Source: Spisula solida (lineage: Eukaryota; Mollusca; Bivalvia; Venerida; Mactridae). Taken from it: a stretch of DNA of 64,000 bases. Below, piece by piece: positions 24,101-32,779 of the stretch. The stretch is from assembly GCA_947247005.1 (NCBI GenBank), contig OX365948.1:7192001-7256000 (forward strand), written 5' to 3'. A program made the position numbers and the translations under genes. A model generated the notes under the pieces. That model was not told where the DNA came from and did no database searches. It saw only the letters and a program-made list of their open reading frames with translations. Within the stretch, counting starts at the first letter, position 1; every line of letters starts with the position of its first letter.

Positions 24101-27100
24101 TTAATGTCTACACCATTATCAACAAACAAGGCTAGGTAAGTCATGTTCCATTTAACACTCGCTAATTTGTCTGATTATTGAACAATATGTGTTTTTGTAC
24201 CGTTTTTATTGATGTCAAACCCGGAAGTGGTGTCTTCATGTTTTTTTACCAACAAAATGGGCGCTGTAAATTCAAATTTATCTTGAATCATCAACGTGTA
24301 CTAACGTTCTAGACTACTGTAATGTATTTCATGTGCACGATAGACCTAGCTGTATTGACATAGTTATAAAATTTGGAGAATTAATTTATCATGTACATGA
24401 TCGCCAGCTATCAATGTTTGAAGTTCAAGCAAGTTAAACTTAAAGCATCATCGGACTGGAAATCTGATATTGATAGAAGGGGGAGGAGTGTAGTGATTAT
24501 AAATTCTCATAATAACACTCTCAACTTACAGTCTTGCTTTTGTGTTAACCTTTAAATATTCAATAACATGATTAGGACTAGGACCATCTGTTTGTCATGG
24601 TGGTCTAGGTTTAATAGGCCCCTACTTGGAAACATATGTGCATTTTCTCATTCAATAAGTTTCCCTTGTATGCATACTGGTATGCTTCTTTGTAGCTATT
24701 AAATAGACAAATACAACAGTCAACTTGTACTTATATGGAGCAAATTAAGTGCATGCCACATGTTGTTGACTTTTAGATGCATCATTGATTTCAAAAGTGA
24801 ACATGAATGATGTAAGCTATATCAAGATCCTGTGAAACCAACTAGGTATCACTAAGAAGACACTTACCTGGGTATATGGTATGACTCAGGATACCACATT
24901 CATGTATATACTTGTAGCATCTAGACCTATATGGCAAGGAAGCTACATATATGTATACCATTTTCTCTCTTTTGTATGACATGCACAAGGGTCAGTCACA
25001 ATATATTGCCAACACTCATAGCAGAACCTCTTCAAGTGAGCTAATAGAAGTGATACTTTTGATTCAATCAGTCTACAGCACTGGAAGGTTGTGGTTTCCT
25101 AAGATTCATTCTTCAACCTTCTACTCTCAAAGTGGATTTAAACATTGTCTTTATTCAATTAGCATCATTTATTTTAAATAATGTTTGAACTCTTTTTTCA
25201 GAAAAATGACAGTGTTATATCTGATGATAGCAGTATTGATGCAAGTGATTGAACATAAACAGGTATTATTATCATCTGTACATTATTGTATTTTTTTTAA
25301 TTTCATTAGAATGACTTTTATAAATGAATATTAGTTTAAAAATAAATATTATTAGATTATACTTTATTTTTCTACCTACTGTATATATTTTCATTAATAC
25401 TGTAAACCTTTAAATATTAATGATTTCCACTTTCACTTTCTTTCAGTTACCTGCTTTTGTACCCTTTTGACAGTTTATGTGACCATGCAGGGTGATAACA
25501 GTTCTATTCAATGATGAATCCTTACAGGTATACATTTAGTACATTCATTTTTGTAATTATTGTTTATAGATTCTAATATTTAAAATTAATAGCAAACATT
25601 GTGTCTTACCTAATACCATATTTTGTATGCATTATGTTGTATTTGTGCTTAATTCATTATTGCGTTTTATTCAGTCTGAAATTTAAATTTTATAAACATG
25701 ATTTTTGTACACCATTTATGGATTTCAATATAATATAAATCATAGATAAAAGTTTAATATAAATTACAGGCATTGGATAAATTGTATTATGTAATATCTG
25801 ACACATTATTTTCTCATTTAAGGACACAACACAGCTTCTGAGATGTCAATGGAAAACCATCATCATGACTGAAGAAGAAACAGAATGATATTCAATATGA
25901 ATGTGTAACACATTAACTAACTGTTCTCTTTGTGATGTAACATTATTCACATTTAATACCTAGTCAAACAGTGATGCTTGCATAACACAATATTTAATAT
26001 GAAGATGTTTGTTTGAGCCAAATCATCCCATTCACTGGCCTAACTTATAGTTATGAATGAAAGTTGCTTCTCAGAACCATGCCTATCTAGTACAGACAGA
26101 GTCAACACATGATTATAATTATCATACCAGTACATGGTGTGTAGTTTTTCAATTGTTTTCACTTACATTGTATTCATGATTTGGTTTAAGTTAAAAGCAC
26201 GTGCTTGTAAACATTTGTGTACATGAATTTATAACCTGGGTTCTAAGAAACTGTCTTTATAAAGACAGCTAGCATATCACAGGCCAGATTATATTCCAAA
26301 ATTTATTTTAATTTGTGCAGTTCACCACATGTAATTTCTGGTGTTTCCTAGAAAGAAGGCATTTGTCTAAGAACCACTGTCCAAATATTACCCAATCCAC
26401 AGGTTAATTAGTGTAATATGTACCATTATGAACATTTTCTGACACACAAGAACATTCATTTAAACTTTTTTCATTTTTTCCAAAATAGGTTCTAAACGGG
26501 TTCCATATTGTCCTTGACATTGGATTTGTTTATGGTGCATACTACTCCTACATTTTATTGTTATGGCCTTAACATTTATAAAATATTTCTTATCCTGTAA
26601 TAAATACACTTATATTACATAAAAGATGTTATAACAAATCTATTTAGAGAATAATTTATTAAAAACTATCTGAAACATACATGAAACTCTATTTTTTCAA
26701 ATAGTTTCTGTTACTATGCAGAATATTCTATATTGTCAAGGAAATAATTAAAGGACAATGTTAAAATGAACACTTTAATAAGGTGTATGGTAAGGGACCA
26801 GTAAATTGTAGTAATGATTTAGATGTTGTTGTGTCAAGCTTTAGAATTATGATATATGTGTTAACTGCCATAAGCATGTTTAATTGGAAGATGATTGATA
26901 ACCTGTCATTTATTGGAAATCATGTTTTTGATTATTCTTGAATACACATAAATTGCACACTTCAGCAAGTATGTTCTTTTAAATTGCATGTTTAAATATT
27001 GCTCTAAACTTTACATGATGAGTTTTGCAAATTCCATACTGCTCTAGTTAATCACCACAGTATTTTGTCAATATTTTGATTTATCTCACTGTTGCTAGGC

Positions 27101-29923
27101 AACCACAAAAATGTAAAGTTCAAAATTATGTGATTAAACAATAAGACACATTGGTGATGAAAATAAAACATATCTAAAGTATATTATGTGTTGTCTGTTT
27201 ATTGTTACGGCATGCTTGTTCTGCCTGAATGATTCTAGACCTAGAATAGTTATTTTGGAATAAAAAGGATGTTCCTTAGTAACAGCAAAATTGCCATAAC
27301 TTGGTAATTATTCAAGATATCAACATGGATATTGTTACGGCATGCTTGTTCTGCCTGAATGATTCTAGACCTAGAATAGTTATTTTGGAATAAAAAGGAT
27401 GTTCCTTAGTAACAGCAAAATTGCCATAACTTGGTAATTATTCAAGATATCAACATGGAATTTACATGATTTGAAATCTAAAGGTCCACTTATTACAATG
27501 ATACTAAAATAAAAAGGTGGTTTATGACCCACTCTCATAGTGGCATCCTCATGTGCTAAATCTTGTATTTTGTAAATATTTAGCGGTTGCTAGGTAACCA
27601 AAATATATTTGGTGATTATTTTGAACGGTTTTACAACTAAGAATCTTTGTGACGCCAAATGTACAAATCAAGTATGACACGATGTCTTGGTTAGCTGATT
27701 AAATGTGCTTAACACACAGCATAGTTGTTACAACATTTGCACCAGAAATGGTGTAATTTTGAGGAATACAGGCATCTACATAATCGTCATAAATCACTCA
27801 ATTTCAGAACATCGACATGATATTTGCAAAATTCGAAACGTTTTTCTTCAAAGGTTACTGTGACATTAAAAGCTGAAAAATTGCATCTTGAACAACTATC
27901 AGAATGGCATCCACATGTGCTAAATTGTGTTTTTTTGTAAATATTTAGCGGTTGCTAGGCAACCAAAAAAAAAGTTGACATAATTTTTCAATGATGTGCA
28001 ACTTAAAACCTTTGTGACAACAAATGAACAAATCAAATATAATATGATGTGTGGTAAACCGTTAAAATGTGTTTAATTAACAGAATAATTGTTTCAGTTT
28101 TTACTTCTAAAACAGTGCAATTTTGAACGAATCACCAACTACTAGGTGTCAACAAAATAGTCATAAATCACTGAATTTTCAAGATATCGACTTAAAATTT
28201 TCAGAATTTGGAAATTTTAACTTCAGAGATTACTGTTACATTAAAAACTGAAAATGTGATTTTTTACCCACTAGCCCAAAAATCGCATTATGCCTCAAAC
28301 GGCTATTTTCAAAAAGCAATAACTTGGCAACCTACCAACAGAATTATGCATTTTGAGCACTTCAGTTGAGTTCCAAAGGAAGAAAATACGATGGAAGAAA
28401 ACGAAATAAAGCCTCCAGGTTGTTTGAAAACAAAATGACGAAATGTAAACTATAAATGCAAAATTTAAAGTCTAAGGGGAACAACTCTTGAAAAATTAGT
28501 ATTTTGCATCCATTCATTTTACTAAATGTGATTTTTGGGATACTGTTTTGACAGATATAGCTGACATTCTGTCGTCAATTATAGGTCATTAAAATTTTGT
28601 GGAAAACGTCCTAATTCTTTGTATTTAGTGGATTTACTGGATGATCGGGGAAAAAGTTTTGGGAGAGATAATGTGACTGACTTAGAATATGAAGGTCGAA
28701 AGTACAAAAACACTGTTTTGATAAAACAAGAAAAAACTGTCTGAAAACTACCCTTTACTTACGGAAAACTTCAACTTCAGTTTGGCCATCATGACCTGTT
28801 TCGTTGAAGAAAGGCTCAAAAGAAGTGCCTTGTGATGGTGATGCAGAATTCAAATATGTATGGGTCTTATAAGGTCGTAAATAGTACTTGCGACCTTTTC
28901 ATTCTAAGCCAGTGTAGCATTCCAAGTAACCCCCTTTTTAACAACTTTCGCTATAGAATTTTATAAAACTTTGTTTAGTGGATGGGAAATACCTTATTAT
29001 TGTATATACGTTATTCCACAGAGAAGAGGCTGAAGCTATAATTGAGTTCGTAGTTGTTGGTAGTATGTTAACTCTCTGTTAAGAGGCTCTGAGATATACA
29101 TGGGACCAGTACAACACAATTGCCTCGCGTATTCAAGAGATATTTCAGTCATTACCCAAAACCATGTAGTGTTTTAATATCATTAAAATAGACATTCTCG
29201 GAGTTAAAATAGTAAATTTGCTATGAATGTCTCGCTGAAAGATGTATCTTTCAGAAAATGTTCACTTATAAATATTCTGACCAACCAAAGTAAAGATATC
29301 ACTTACGTTGCAGTAACCAGAACTTTCAGAATGACCCTCACACTTTATAATTATTTATTTGAGGTCGATTGTGAAACAAGTTTTTCAAATTTATATAAAT
29401 CACTCTCGACACCTCACTCCTGATGTTTTCAATCGCCACGAGGATATGTGAGAAGAGAAGCCAGTTTCCATTTTATGCTGAGCGTCTAGCAAGGGGATTT
29501 TTGGTACCATTTTTATTTCGTCTTTGGTATGACGCGGCCTGGGATCGAACCCGGAACCTCCCGCACTCGAAGCGGATGCTCTATCACTAGGCTATCGAGG
29601 CGGTGCATGACGCGGCCTGGGATCGAACCGGAGACCTCCCGCACTGGAAGCAGTCGCTCTATCACTAGGCTATGGAAGAGACTATCACGAAGACTTATGT
29701 TTTCTTTCAGGATCCCCTTACACTGAATGACTGTTCTGTGATGTGTTCCTCAATCAACGATGGTGGCGGCGGGGAAACATGTCTAGGTGTAGTACTCAAA
29801 GACGACAAAACAGAATGCTATCTAATGATGAATGATCCAGACACATCAGGATTTAATAAGGACCCTGAGGGTGGTGCCTGTACACAAAGGTACAGTTACC
29901 TTAACTGTGCTCTACTCGACTGA
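18164..29923 (+). CDS. gene 1: secreted Cys-rich protein with LDLa-like and PAN-like modules (7 exons)
   Basis: Coding exons: 18164-18166, 18276-18369, 20387-20452, 21357-21497, 22627-22767, 23667-23749, 29711-29923. All junctions are GT-AG, phases match, and the joined reading gives 246 codons plus TGA with no internal stop. Residues 1-17 form a signal peptide (MGLLLLVVCALLSVATA, likely cut after A17). Residues 18-54 are strongly basic (NRRYKTRSWRHP, QRRHRGPMKQKQ). Residues 57-98 have a C-x3-F-x-C start and an IDERMC end, like a divergent LDL-receptor class A module. RKRR at 105-108 is a furin-like site, followed by a nine-Cys stretch. Residues about 170-242 resemble a PAN/apple fold with six Cys (184, 188, 200, 212, 233, 242). 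The product should be extracellular. I do not recognise the family and assign no function. A paralogue lies at 50354-58619. Confidence 0.75.
18276..18369 (+). CDS. gene 1 exon 2 (signal peptide)
   Basis: Acceptor TTGGTTTCAG, donor GTTAGT, phase 0 in and phase 1 out. Encodes GLLLLVVCALLSVATA and the start of the basic segment. Confidence 0.75.
18370..18719 (+). other. gene 1 intron 2, 5' part
   Basis: Holds a short (ATA)n-like microsatellite at 18398-18440 and otherwise featureless AT-rich DNA. The minus-strand frame at 18443-18667 has no recognisable content. Confidence 0.4.
18720..19212 (+). mobile_element. LINE 3' end (zinc-binding C-terminus, 3' UTR and A-tail)
   Basis: About 18765-18940 translates on the plus strand to NRANRICQNCNKNFVETKYH, then FLMTCDKYYNLRQKY and SMFNNLMNTENKKSL. 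This is the CxxC...H...C C-terminal block of a LINE ORF2. It stops at TGA (about 18973). A 3' UTR follows with TGCCGAAGACAAATGTGT and ends AATAAAGTTTATTTGTAAAAAAAA at about 19212. It is inserted in gene 1 intron 2, in the same orientation as the gene. Confidence 0.7.
19222..19641 (-). pseudogene. LINE ORF2 C-terminal fragment, CR1/jockey-like
   Basis: A single minus-strand frame contains RSFRSFQQKLLSVPNPRLEF, CRKSLAYSGVKLWNCLLYDV and RTSVNVNLCKSNYLKWW. The pattern, basic residues then a YSG.KLWN block then VR.S, is typical of the extreme C-terminus of CR1/L2/jockey-type LINE proteins. It starts immediately beyond the A-tail of the LINE at 18720-19212, so the two LINE fragments are nested or abutting. 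Clade assignment is uncertain. Confidence 0.6.
19642..20386 (+). other. gene 1 intron 2, 3' part
   Basis: Nothing recognised. It ends in the pyrimidine-containing acceptor TTTTGTTTCAG of exon 3. Confidence 0.45.
20387..20452 (+). CDS. gene 1 exon 3 (basic segment)
   Basis: Acceptor TTTTGTTTCAG, donor GTATGT, phase 1 both sides, 66 nt. Encodes QRRHRGPMKQKQILAG and a short tail. The symmetric phase means it could be skipped without changing frame. No equivalent was found in gene 2. Confidence 0.65.
20453..21150 (+). other. gene 1 intron 3, 5' part
   Basis: AT-rich, no repeat or coding signal recognised before the MITE-like copy at 21151. Confidence 0.4.
21151..21345. mobile_element. truncated MITE-like copy, sibling of 28676-28913
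   Basis: Begins CTGGCTTAGACTTAGAAGGTCGTAAGTAC, and its body (AAACAAGAC, AAACTGTCAAAAAACTACTC, TTTACTTATGGAAAA) matches the element at 28676-28913. The right inverted end is missing. The copy stops within about 10 nt of the exon 4 acceptor. Confidence 0.65.
21357..21497 (+). CDS. gene 1 exon 4 (LDLa-like module)
   Basis: Acceptor ATATTTTCAG, donor GTAAAG, phase 1-1, 141 nt. Encodes seven Cys, including CQGRFMC and NCQNNIDERMC. The C-x3-F-x-C start and the acidic DE before the last Cys match LDL-receptor class A modules, but the calcium cage is incomplete. Confidence 0.75.
21537..21670 (+). repeat. dispersed repeat B, copy 2 (gene 1 intron 4)
   Basis: GACAGCTTGGACATGGGAGG through TTTTCTGTGCTGG and GAGTGCTGCCTTCCCTG to AATATTATC. 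Same family and orientation as the copy at 17747-17890. Confidence 0.7.
21790..22155 (+). repeat. 48-bp minisatellite (~7 copies) in gene 1 intron 4
   Basis: The unit is GTCTGTACAGGGTAAGGGGC, TGCGACCGCTTCAGTAGGGC, TTGGAATA, with variants AGTATGGC and AGTGTGGC. Being 16 codons long it is open on both strands. It lies wholly in an intron, so the open frames are not taken as genes. Confidence 0.85.
22335..22586 (-). mobile_element. tRNA-type SINE, antisense, 41 bp before exon 5
   Basis: Homologous along its length to 29361-29606: AGGTCGATTGTGAAACAAG, ATCACTCTCGACACCT, AAGTTTCCATTTTAT, ATTTCGTCTTTGG. The tRNA-like head, read on the minus strand at the right end, is badly eroded here but clear in the 29.4 kb copy. 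Confidence 0.7.
22627..22767 (+). CDS. gene 1 exon 5 (furin-like site and nine-Cys stretch)
   Basis: Acceptor ATTTTGTAG, donor GTAAGT, phase 1-1, 141 nt. Encodes NVRKRRSSHCPPCPTC and DECECDPEPDCSKPC, with nine Cys in about 35 residues. Paralogous by position and composition to the exon at 57294-57374. Confidence 0.72.
22768..23474 (+). other. gene 1 intron 5, 5' part
   Basis: AT-rich; nothing recognised. Confidence 0.4.
23475..23611. mobile_element. short foldback (MITE-like) upstream of exon 6
   Basis: Left arm 23475-23528 and right arm 23561-23611 are inverted copies sharing AATATTGATCTTA, GAATAAGGA and CCAATCA, with a ~32-nt loop. It ends about 55 nt before the exon 6 acceptor. Confidence 0.65.
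23667..23749 (+). CDS. gene 1 exon 6 (linker into PAN-like domain)
   Basis: Acceptor TCTATTACAG, donor GTAAGT, phase 1 in and phase 0 out, 83 nt. Encodes CAAEDEPVKCKNGPPNM and QHVYVEILSD. The hydrophobic VYVEIL strand fits the first strand of a PAN-like fold completed by exon 7. Confidence 0.7.
23950..26620 (+). ncRNA. candidate nested spliced transcript in gene 1 intron 6
   Basis: A chain of well-formed splice signals lies inside this intron. There is a donor GGCTAG|GTAAGT at about 24134. Exons follow at 24777-24811 (TTTTAG / GTAAGC), 25202-25262 (TTTTCAG / GTATTA) and 25447-25527 (TTTCTTTCAG / GTATAC). A last exon runs from 25823 to an AATAAA at 26599-26604. The region before the first donor has ETS-like GACGGAAGTGG, and another (CCCGGAAGTGG) lies downstream. 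Exons 24777 and 25202 join in frame to give a short acidic tail NDSVISDDSSIDASD and TGA at 25250, with two further introns after the stop. This suits a non-coding RNA or a captured gene 3' end better than an intact protein gene. Speculative. Confidence 0.25.
27201..27460 (+). repeat. identical 130-bp tandem duplication
   Basis: ATTGTTACGGCATGCTTGTT through AAGATATCAACATGGA occurs at 27201-27330 and again at 27331-27460. I see no difference apart from the last base. This means a very recent duplication or an assembly artefact. Confidence 0.9.
27541..28265 (+). repeat. two diverged ~364-bp tandem units
   Basis: TGGCATCC(T/A)CATGTGCTAAAT, AATATTTAGCGGTTGCTAGG and ACAAATCAA.TAT..A..ATG blocks occur at 27541 and again at 27905. 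A partial earlier unit with the same GTTGCTAGGCAACC lies at 27091. The units also carry GTCATAAATCACT and ATTAAAA.CTGAAAA. Confidence 0.75.
28676..28913. mobile_element. 238-bp MITE with ~30-bp terminal inverted repeats
   Basis: The left end ACTGACTTAGAATATGAAGG (28676 on) and the right end, read inverted from 28913 (ACTGGCTTAGAATGAAAAGG), form matching termini that continue into TCG(A/C)AAGTAC. No coding capacity. A right-truncated sibling lies at 21151-21345. No convincing target-site duplication is visible. Confidence 0.75.
28914..29360 (+). other. gene 1 intron 6, 3' part
   Basis: No recognisable element before the SINE at 29361. The short frame 29223-29423 is not supported. Confidence 0.4.
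29361..29680 (-). mobile_element. tRNA-derived SINE with duplicated tRNA-like head
   Basis: Read on the minus strand, 29606-29533 looks like a tRNA: ATAGCCTAGTGATAGAGC (A-box region) and GGGTTCGATCCC (B box, complement of 29541-29552). The body extends to 29361. A second tRNA-like head lies directly beside it at 29608-29676. A body homologue is at 22335-22586, and an isolated tail fragment sits at 34411-34442. The element ends about 30 nt before the exon 7 acceptor. Confidence 0.75.
29711..29923 (+). CDS. gene 1 exon 7 (PAN-like C-terminal domain)
   Basis: Acceptor TTTTCTTTCAG, phase 0, ends TGA 29921-29923. Encodes DPLTLNDCSVMCSS, GGETCLGVVLKDDKTECYLM and NKDPEGGACTQRYSYLNC. The spacing LxxC-x3-C...C-x-G-V-V-L...C-Y-L follows the PAN/apple pattern. 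It aligns throughout with the last exon of gene 2 at 58416-58619, sharing LTL, YLM and GFNKD blocks. Confidence 0.75.
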   Translation, partial: DPLTLNDCSVMCSSINDGGGGETCLGVVLKDDKTECYLMMNDPDTSGFNKDPEGGACTQRYSYLNCALLD

Positions 29924-30210
29924 TTTGTGTGAATTGTGAATAGAATTCATTTTGTGAAAGTTTTTTTACACTAAGTGAACAAAATGACCATTTTCTGGTA
30001 TATGAATGAGAGTTCTTCCCTATTATATCTACTGGTGTTTTTTTTCAGAATCCGCTTCTATAGTTCGTTAACGTATTTATTTATTAAATAATGCTCGTAA
30101 TAACTTTACTCGAGTTAGAGGGATAACTTATGGTACAATATACAGCAAATTCGTCGGGACTTTGAAATTTGCTCGAATTAGGCCGGTTGCTCGAATAATC
30201 GCTGCTCGTA
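29924..30210 (+). other. gene 1 3' flank
   Basis: Probable 3' UTR without a clear AATAAA close to the stop. No other gene is seen. Confidence 0.35.
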
Positions 30211-30229
30211 TTACCGAGGTTTTACTGTA
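30211..30229. repeat. single end of a TIR-type DNA transposon
   Basis: TTACCGAGGTTTTACTG followed by TA is the inverted end CAGTAAAACCTCGGTAA with a TA. This resembles terminal repeats of pogo/Tigger-type elements. Upstream sequence has repeated GCTCGAAT/GCTCGTAAT motifs. The other end was not found. Confidence 0.3.
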
Positions 30230-30550
30230 ATATATATTTCTTTGACTAAAAGCTTTATGACAAAATATAGAAAGATTTCTATTAGTCTTTAAATTTTCTG
30301 ATTTCATTAATTCAATAATAAGGACCCTGATAATGATGTTTGTACTCACAATTACAGGTACCTTCTATGTACTATATACCTTCTATGTATGAGTGAATTG
30401 TGAATAGTATGATCACAAATAAAAATGATAAATCATTAAGTTTTATTGTATATATTTTATCCCCATATACTTAATTCATAGGCATATATGGACCCCTAAT
30501 TCAGTGTAGCAATACCACGTGACGTTTGGCTACAGGTCCAAGACTTAATT

Positions 30551-30710
30551 ATTTGCTTTCCATGAAATATAAGATATTTTTCAGCAGATTGTTTGTTTGT
30601 TCCAGCACCCTGTGAAACGTGATTTAAGCCTATTCTTTTCCAAGATTTCACAGGGGCTGTACAAAACGCCGCAGCTACTAAAAGATCTAATATTTCATGG
30701 AAAGCAAATC
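30551..30710. mobile_element. 160-bp foldback element
   Basis: ATTTGCTTTCCATGAAATAT at 30551-30570 is inverted at 30691-30710, with an inner pair CCCTGTGAAA / TTTCACAGGG. No coding capacity. It lies directly next to the mariner relic. Confidence 0.7.
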
Positions 30711-30730
30711 ATTTCCCCGTATCGTTGCGT

Positions 30731-31650
30731 ATACGAGGGCGCTTCAATGTAGTATGTCACTGTTCTTTGTATGTCTTTATTATCAATTTTATTTCAAAAA
30801 TGTATATGCCATCCCTTCGAAGTAGTCTCCAAGCGTGTAAACTCTATCCATGACCTAATTGTCGCAAAGTTGTCTGTCCTTGGTATACTGTTTAACCATT
30901 GATGAATTACATAACCAAGGGCACTTCTATCGTCATAGTACCTCCCAACGAGTTTTTTCTTGAGCTTGGGAAGTTAGAAAAAGTCACATGGGCGTATGCC
31001 TGGAGAGTAGGGTGGGTGCTTAAACTGAGTTGACATTCTTTTTATCATAAAATGACTGTTCAGTTTTGGATTTGTGGGCGAACGCATTGCAGTGGATTAG
31101 TTGAATGTCTTTCAAACCTTTACTTGGACGCTTTTTTAGATAAAATTTATTTACAGAACTTAGTACATTACTTTTGTAGAACATGTTGTGATGGCCTTAC
31201 ATTTGTGTACCCTCTTTGCAAAGTATTTGGAAGCCAGGGCCAATAGAATTAAATAAATGATGTACAAAACTGTCATGGCACTTCTTGTCTGTTTTGCAAT
31301 GATATGTCTTGCCTGACCTTTACTGTACCATTGTTTATTATCTATACGCCGCTGGGGCTCAAAATACTACACCCACGTTTCATCACCTGTAAGCAACTCG
31401 GAAATTGTTTTAGAATCGCAATTCTTATAGACTGTCAGCATTGTTTGGCGCATCTTAATACGATTGGACCTTTGATCTTGTGTCAACAATGGGGGAGCCA
31501 TCTAGAAAAATATGTGTCAACTTCAAACGGTCTGCCAGAATAAGATAAACGGTCCCTTCTGAAATACATATAGCATTAACTATTTCGGAATTACTATATC
31601 GACCATCTACCTCTATCATAGCAATGTTTCTGTTGTTGTTGCAGCAACAG
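30731..31650 (-). pseudogene. mariner-family transposase relic
   Basis: Minus-strand reading gives, in broken frames from 31640 to 30760, an N-terminal SNSEIVNAICISEGTVYLIL, a CVQSY-like region, then GDETWV (complement of about 31369-31387, first catalytic Asp). There follow HCNAFAHKSKTEQSFYDKKN, HPPYSPGIRPCDFF with FPKLKKKL-like sequence, and a C-terminal IRSWIEFTRLETTSKGW. This is the D,D34D mariner architecture. The second catalytic Asp of the usual HHDNAPAH block is Cys here, and several frameshifts and stops are present. An end ATACGAGGGCGCTTCAA lies at 30731-30747. The opposite end was not identified. Confidence 0.75.
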
Positions 31651-32470
31651 GCCTGTCTGTATGATTACTATGTTACAGACTGTTTTACCCATTTTATATT
31701 GTTATCCCAGCGAAAACCTGTTCTCAACGTAACCACAGAAGGACCATGAATACGACACAATACAGAAAATACACTCATTAAAAGTTATAAGTACACCAAC
31801 ACAGTAAATTCGATATATGCGAATAGTGAATATCATTTTGCTTCTAGCTTACACAATATAGAACTACAAAATGTAGGATATTATGTTTATTTTAAAGTTA
31901 TTATGTTTAAACATCTTAGGATTTGTAAGTAGTAAAGTTTAGTATGTCTCCGTATCGTAGATGTTGGGTTTATTACTTAGCCCATGCATGCCGATCGGTC
32001 GGTTGGTAGAGTAAATGTTTTCCGATCAATGACTCCAGAACCCACAAACTGTCAGTGGAGACTGTTCATCATCAGTAGATGACCATCATTGGTTTTGAGG
32101 TCGCTATGGTTCAAAGATCAAAATTACCGTGACATTCGAATACACAACGGTTTCTGATCCACAACGTAAGGAAGGTGGGTCCCAAGATCGTAAAACTACA
32201 CACACGGGTAGCTTATCATCAGCAGAAGACTTTCGCTATTGTCTCCAATTACATCTTTTAAAAATAACTACACGCATAGTACGAATTGCATGAAGGAAGC
32301 GCGCTGAAATTATGTCAAAATTTGGTCATCGGATCAGTACGTTTTGAATATACTTCTAAGCATGAAATACTCACAATAATGAAGGTCGGTGATGATCTCT
32401 TAAAAAACACCGTCGCCTGCGCTTTTAATATAATACTAATGGATTACATCACGCCCGTCTTGCACTGCGT
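31651..32470. other. mostly featureless; relative of the window-start repeat
   Basis: About 32030-32165 carries ATCAGTAGATGACCATCATT, TTTTGAGGTCGCTA and GTGACATTC, a diverged unit of the 61-360 repeat. Nothing else recognised. Confidence 0.4.
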
Positions 32471-32779
32471 ATGCCATCGAATGGAATTGGAAAGATAGGA
32501 AGCTCTGAACTGACCCTCCCTCCGGCTCTACAGACTGTAGTAGTAAGCATAATGAACAACTCTGAAATGAGTCCAGCTTGCAATGTCAGCACGACAAGTT
32601 CAATCACGAAGCGTTTAACGAACTTGTGCCATTTGAATAATTCATTAGAAGCACGAGATGAAGATGTTGACGAGGAACATGCCACGTACCTGAACAAGCG
32701 CGGGTTAAGACTAAAACCCCAATTAATAGTTACCTACCTGTCTCCTAAAGTTGTTAATGTCTCTTATGAGTGGTGTTAA
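32471..32779 (+). CDS. unassigned 102-codon open frame
   Basis: Opens MPSNGIGKIGSSELTLPPAL with a Ser/Thr-rich middle and an acidic ARDEDVDEEHATYLNKRG segment. The composition looks more protein-like than that of its neighbours, but I see no domain, signal peptide or membrane segment, no splice support and no promoter. It could be a relic exon or chance. A minus-strand frame (32449-32697) overlaps it. Confidence 0.15.
   Translation: MPSNGIGKIGSSELTLPPALQTVVVSIMNNSEMSPACNVSTTSSITKRLTNLCHLNNSLEARDEDVDEEHATYLNKRGLRLKPQLIVTYLSPKVVNVSYEWC

Noticed and set aside
29533..29606. Functional tRNA gene on the minus strand
   Set aside because: A and B boxes are recognisable, but the sequence is fused to a SINE body, has a duplicated head next to it, and the acceptor stem does not pair well.
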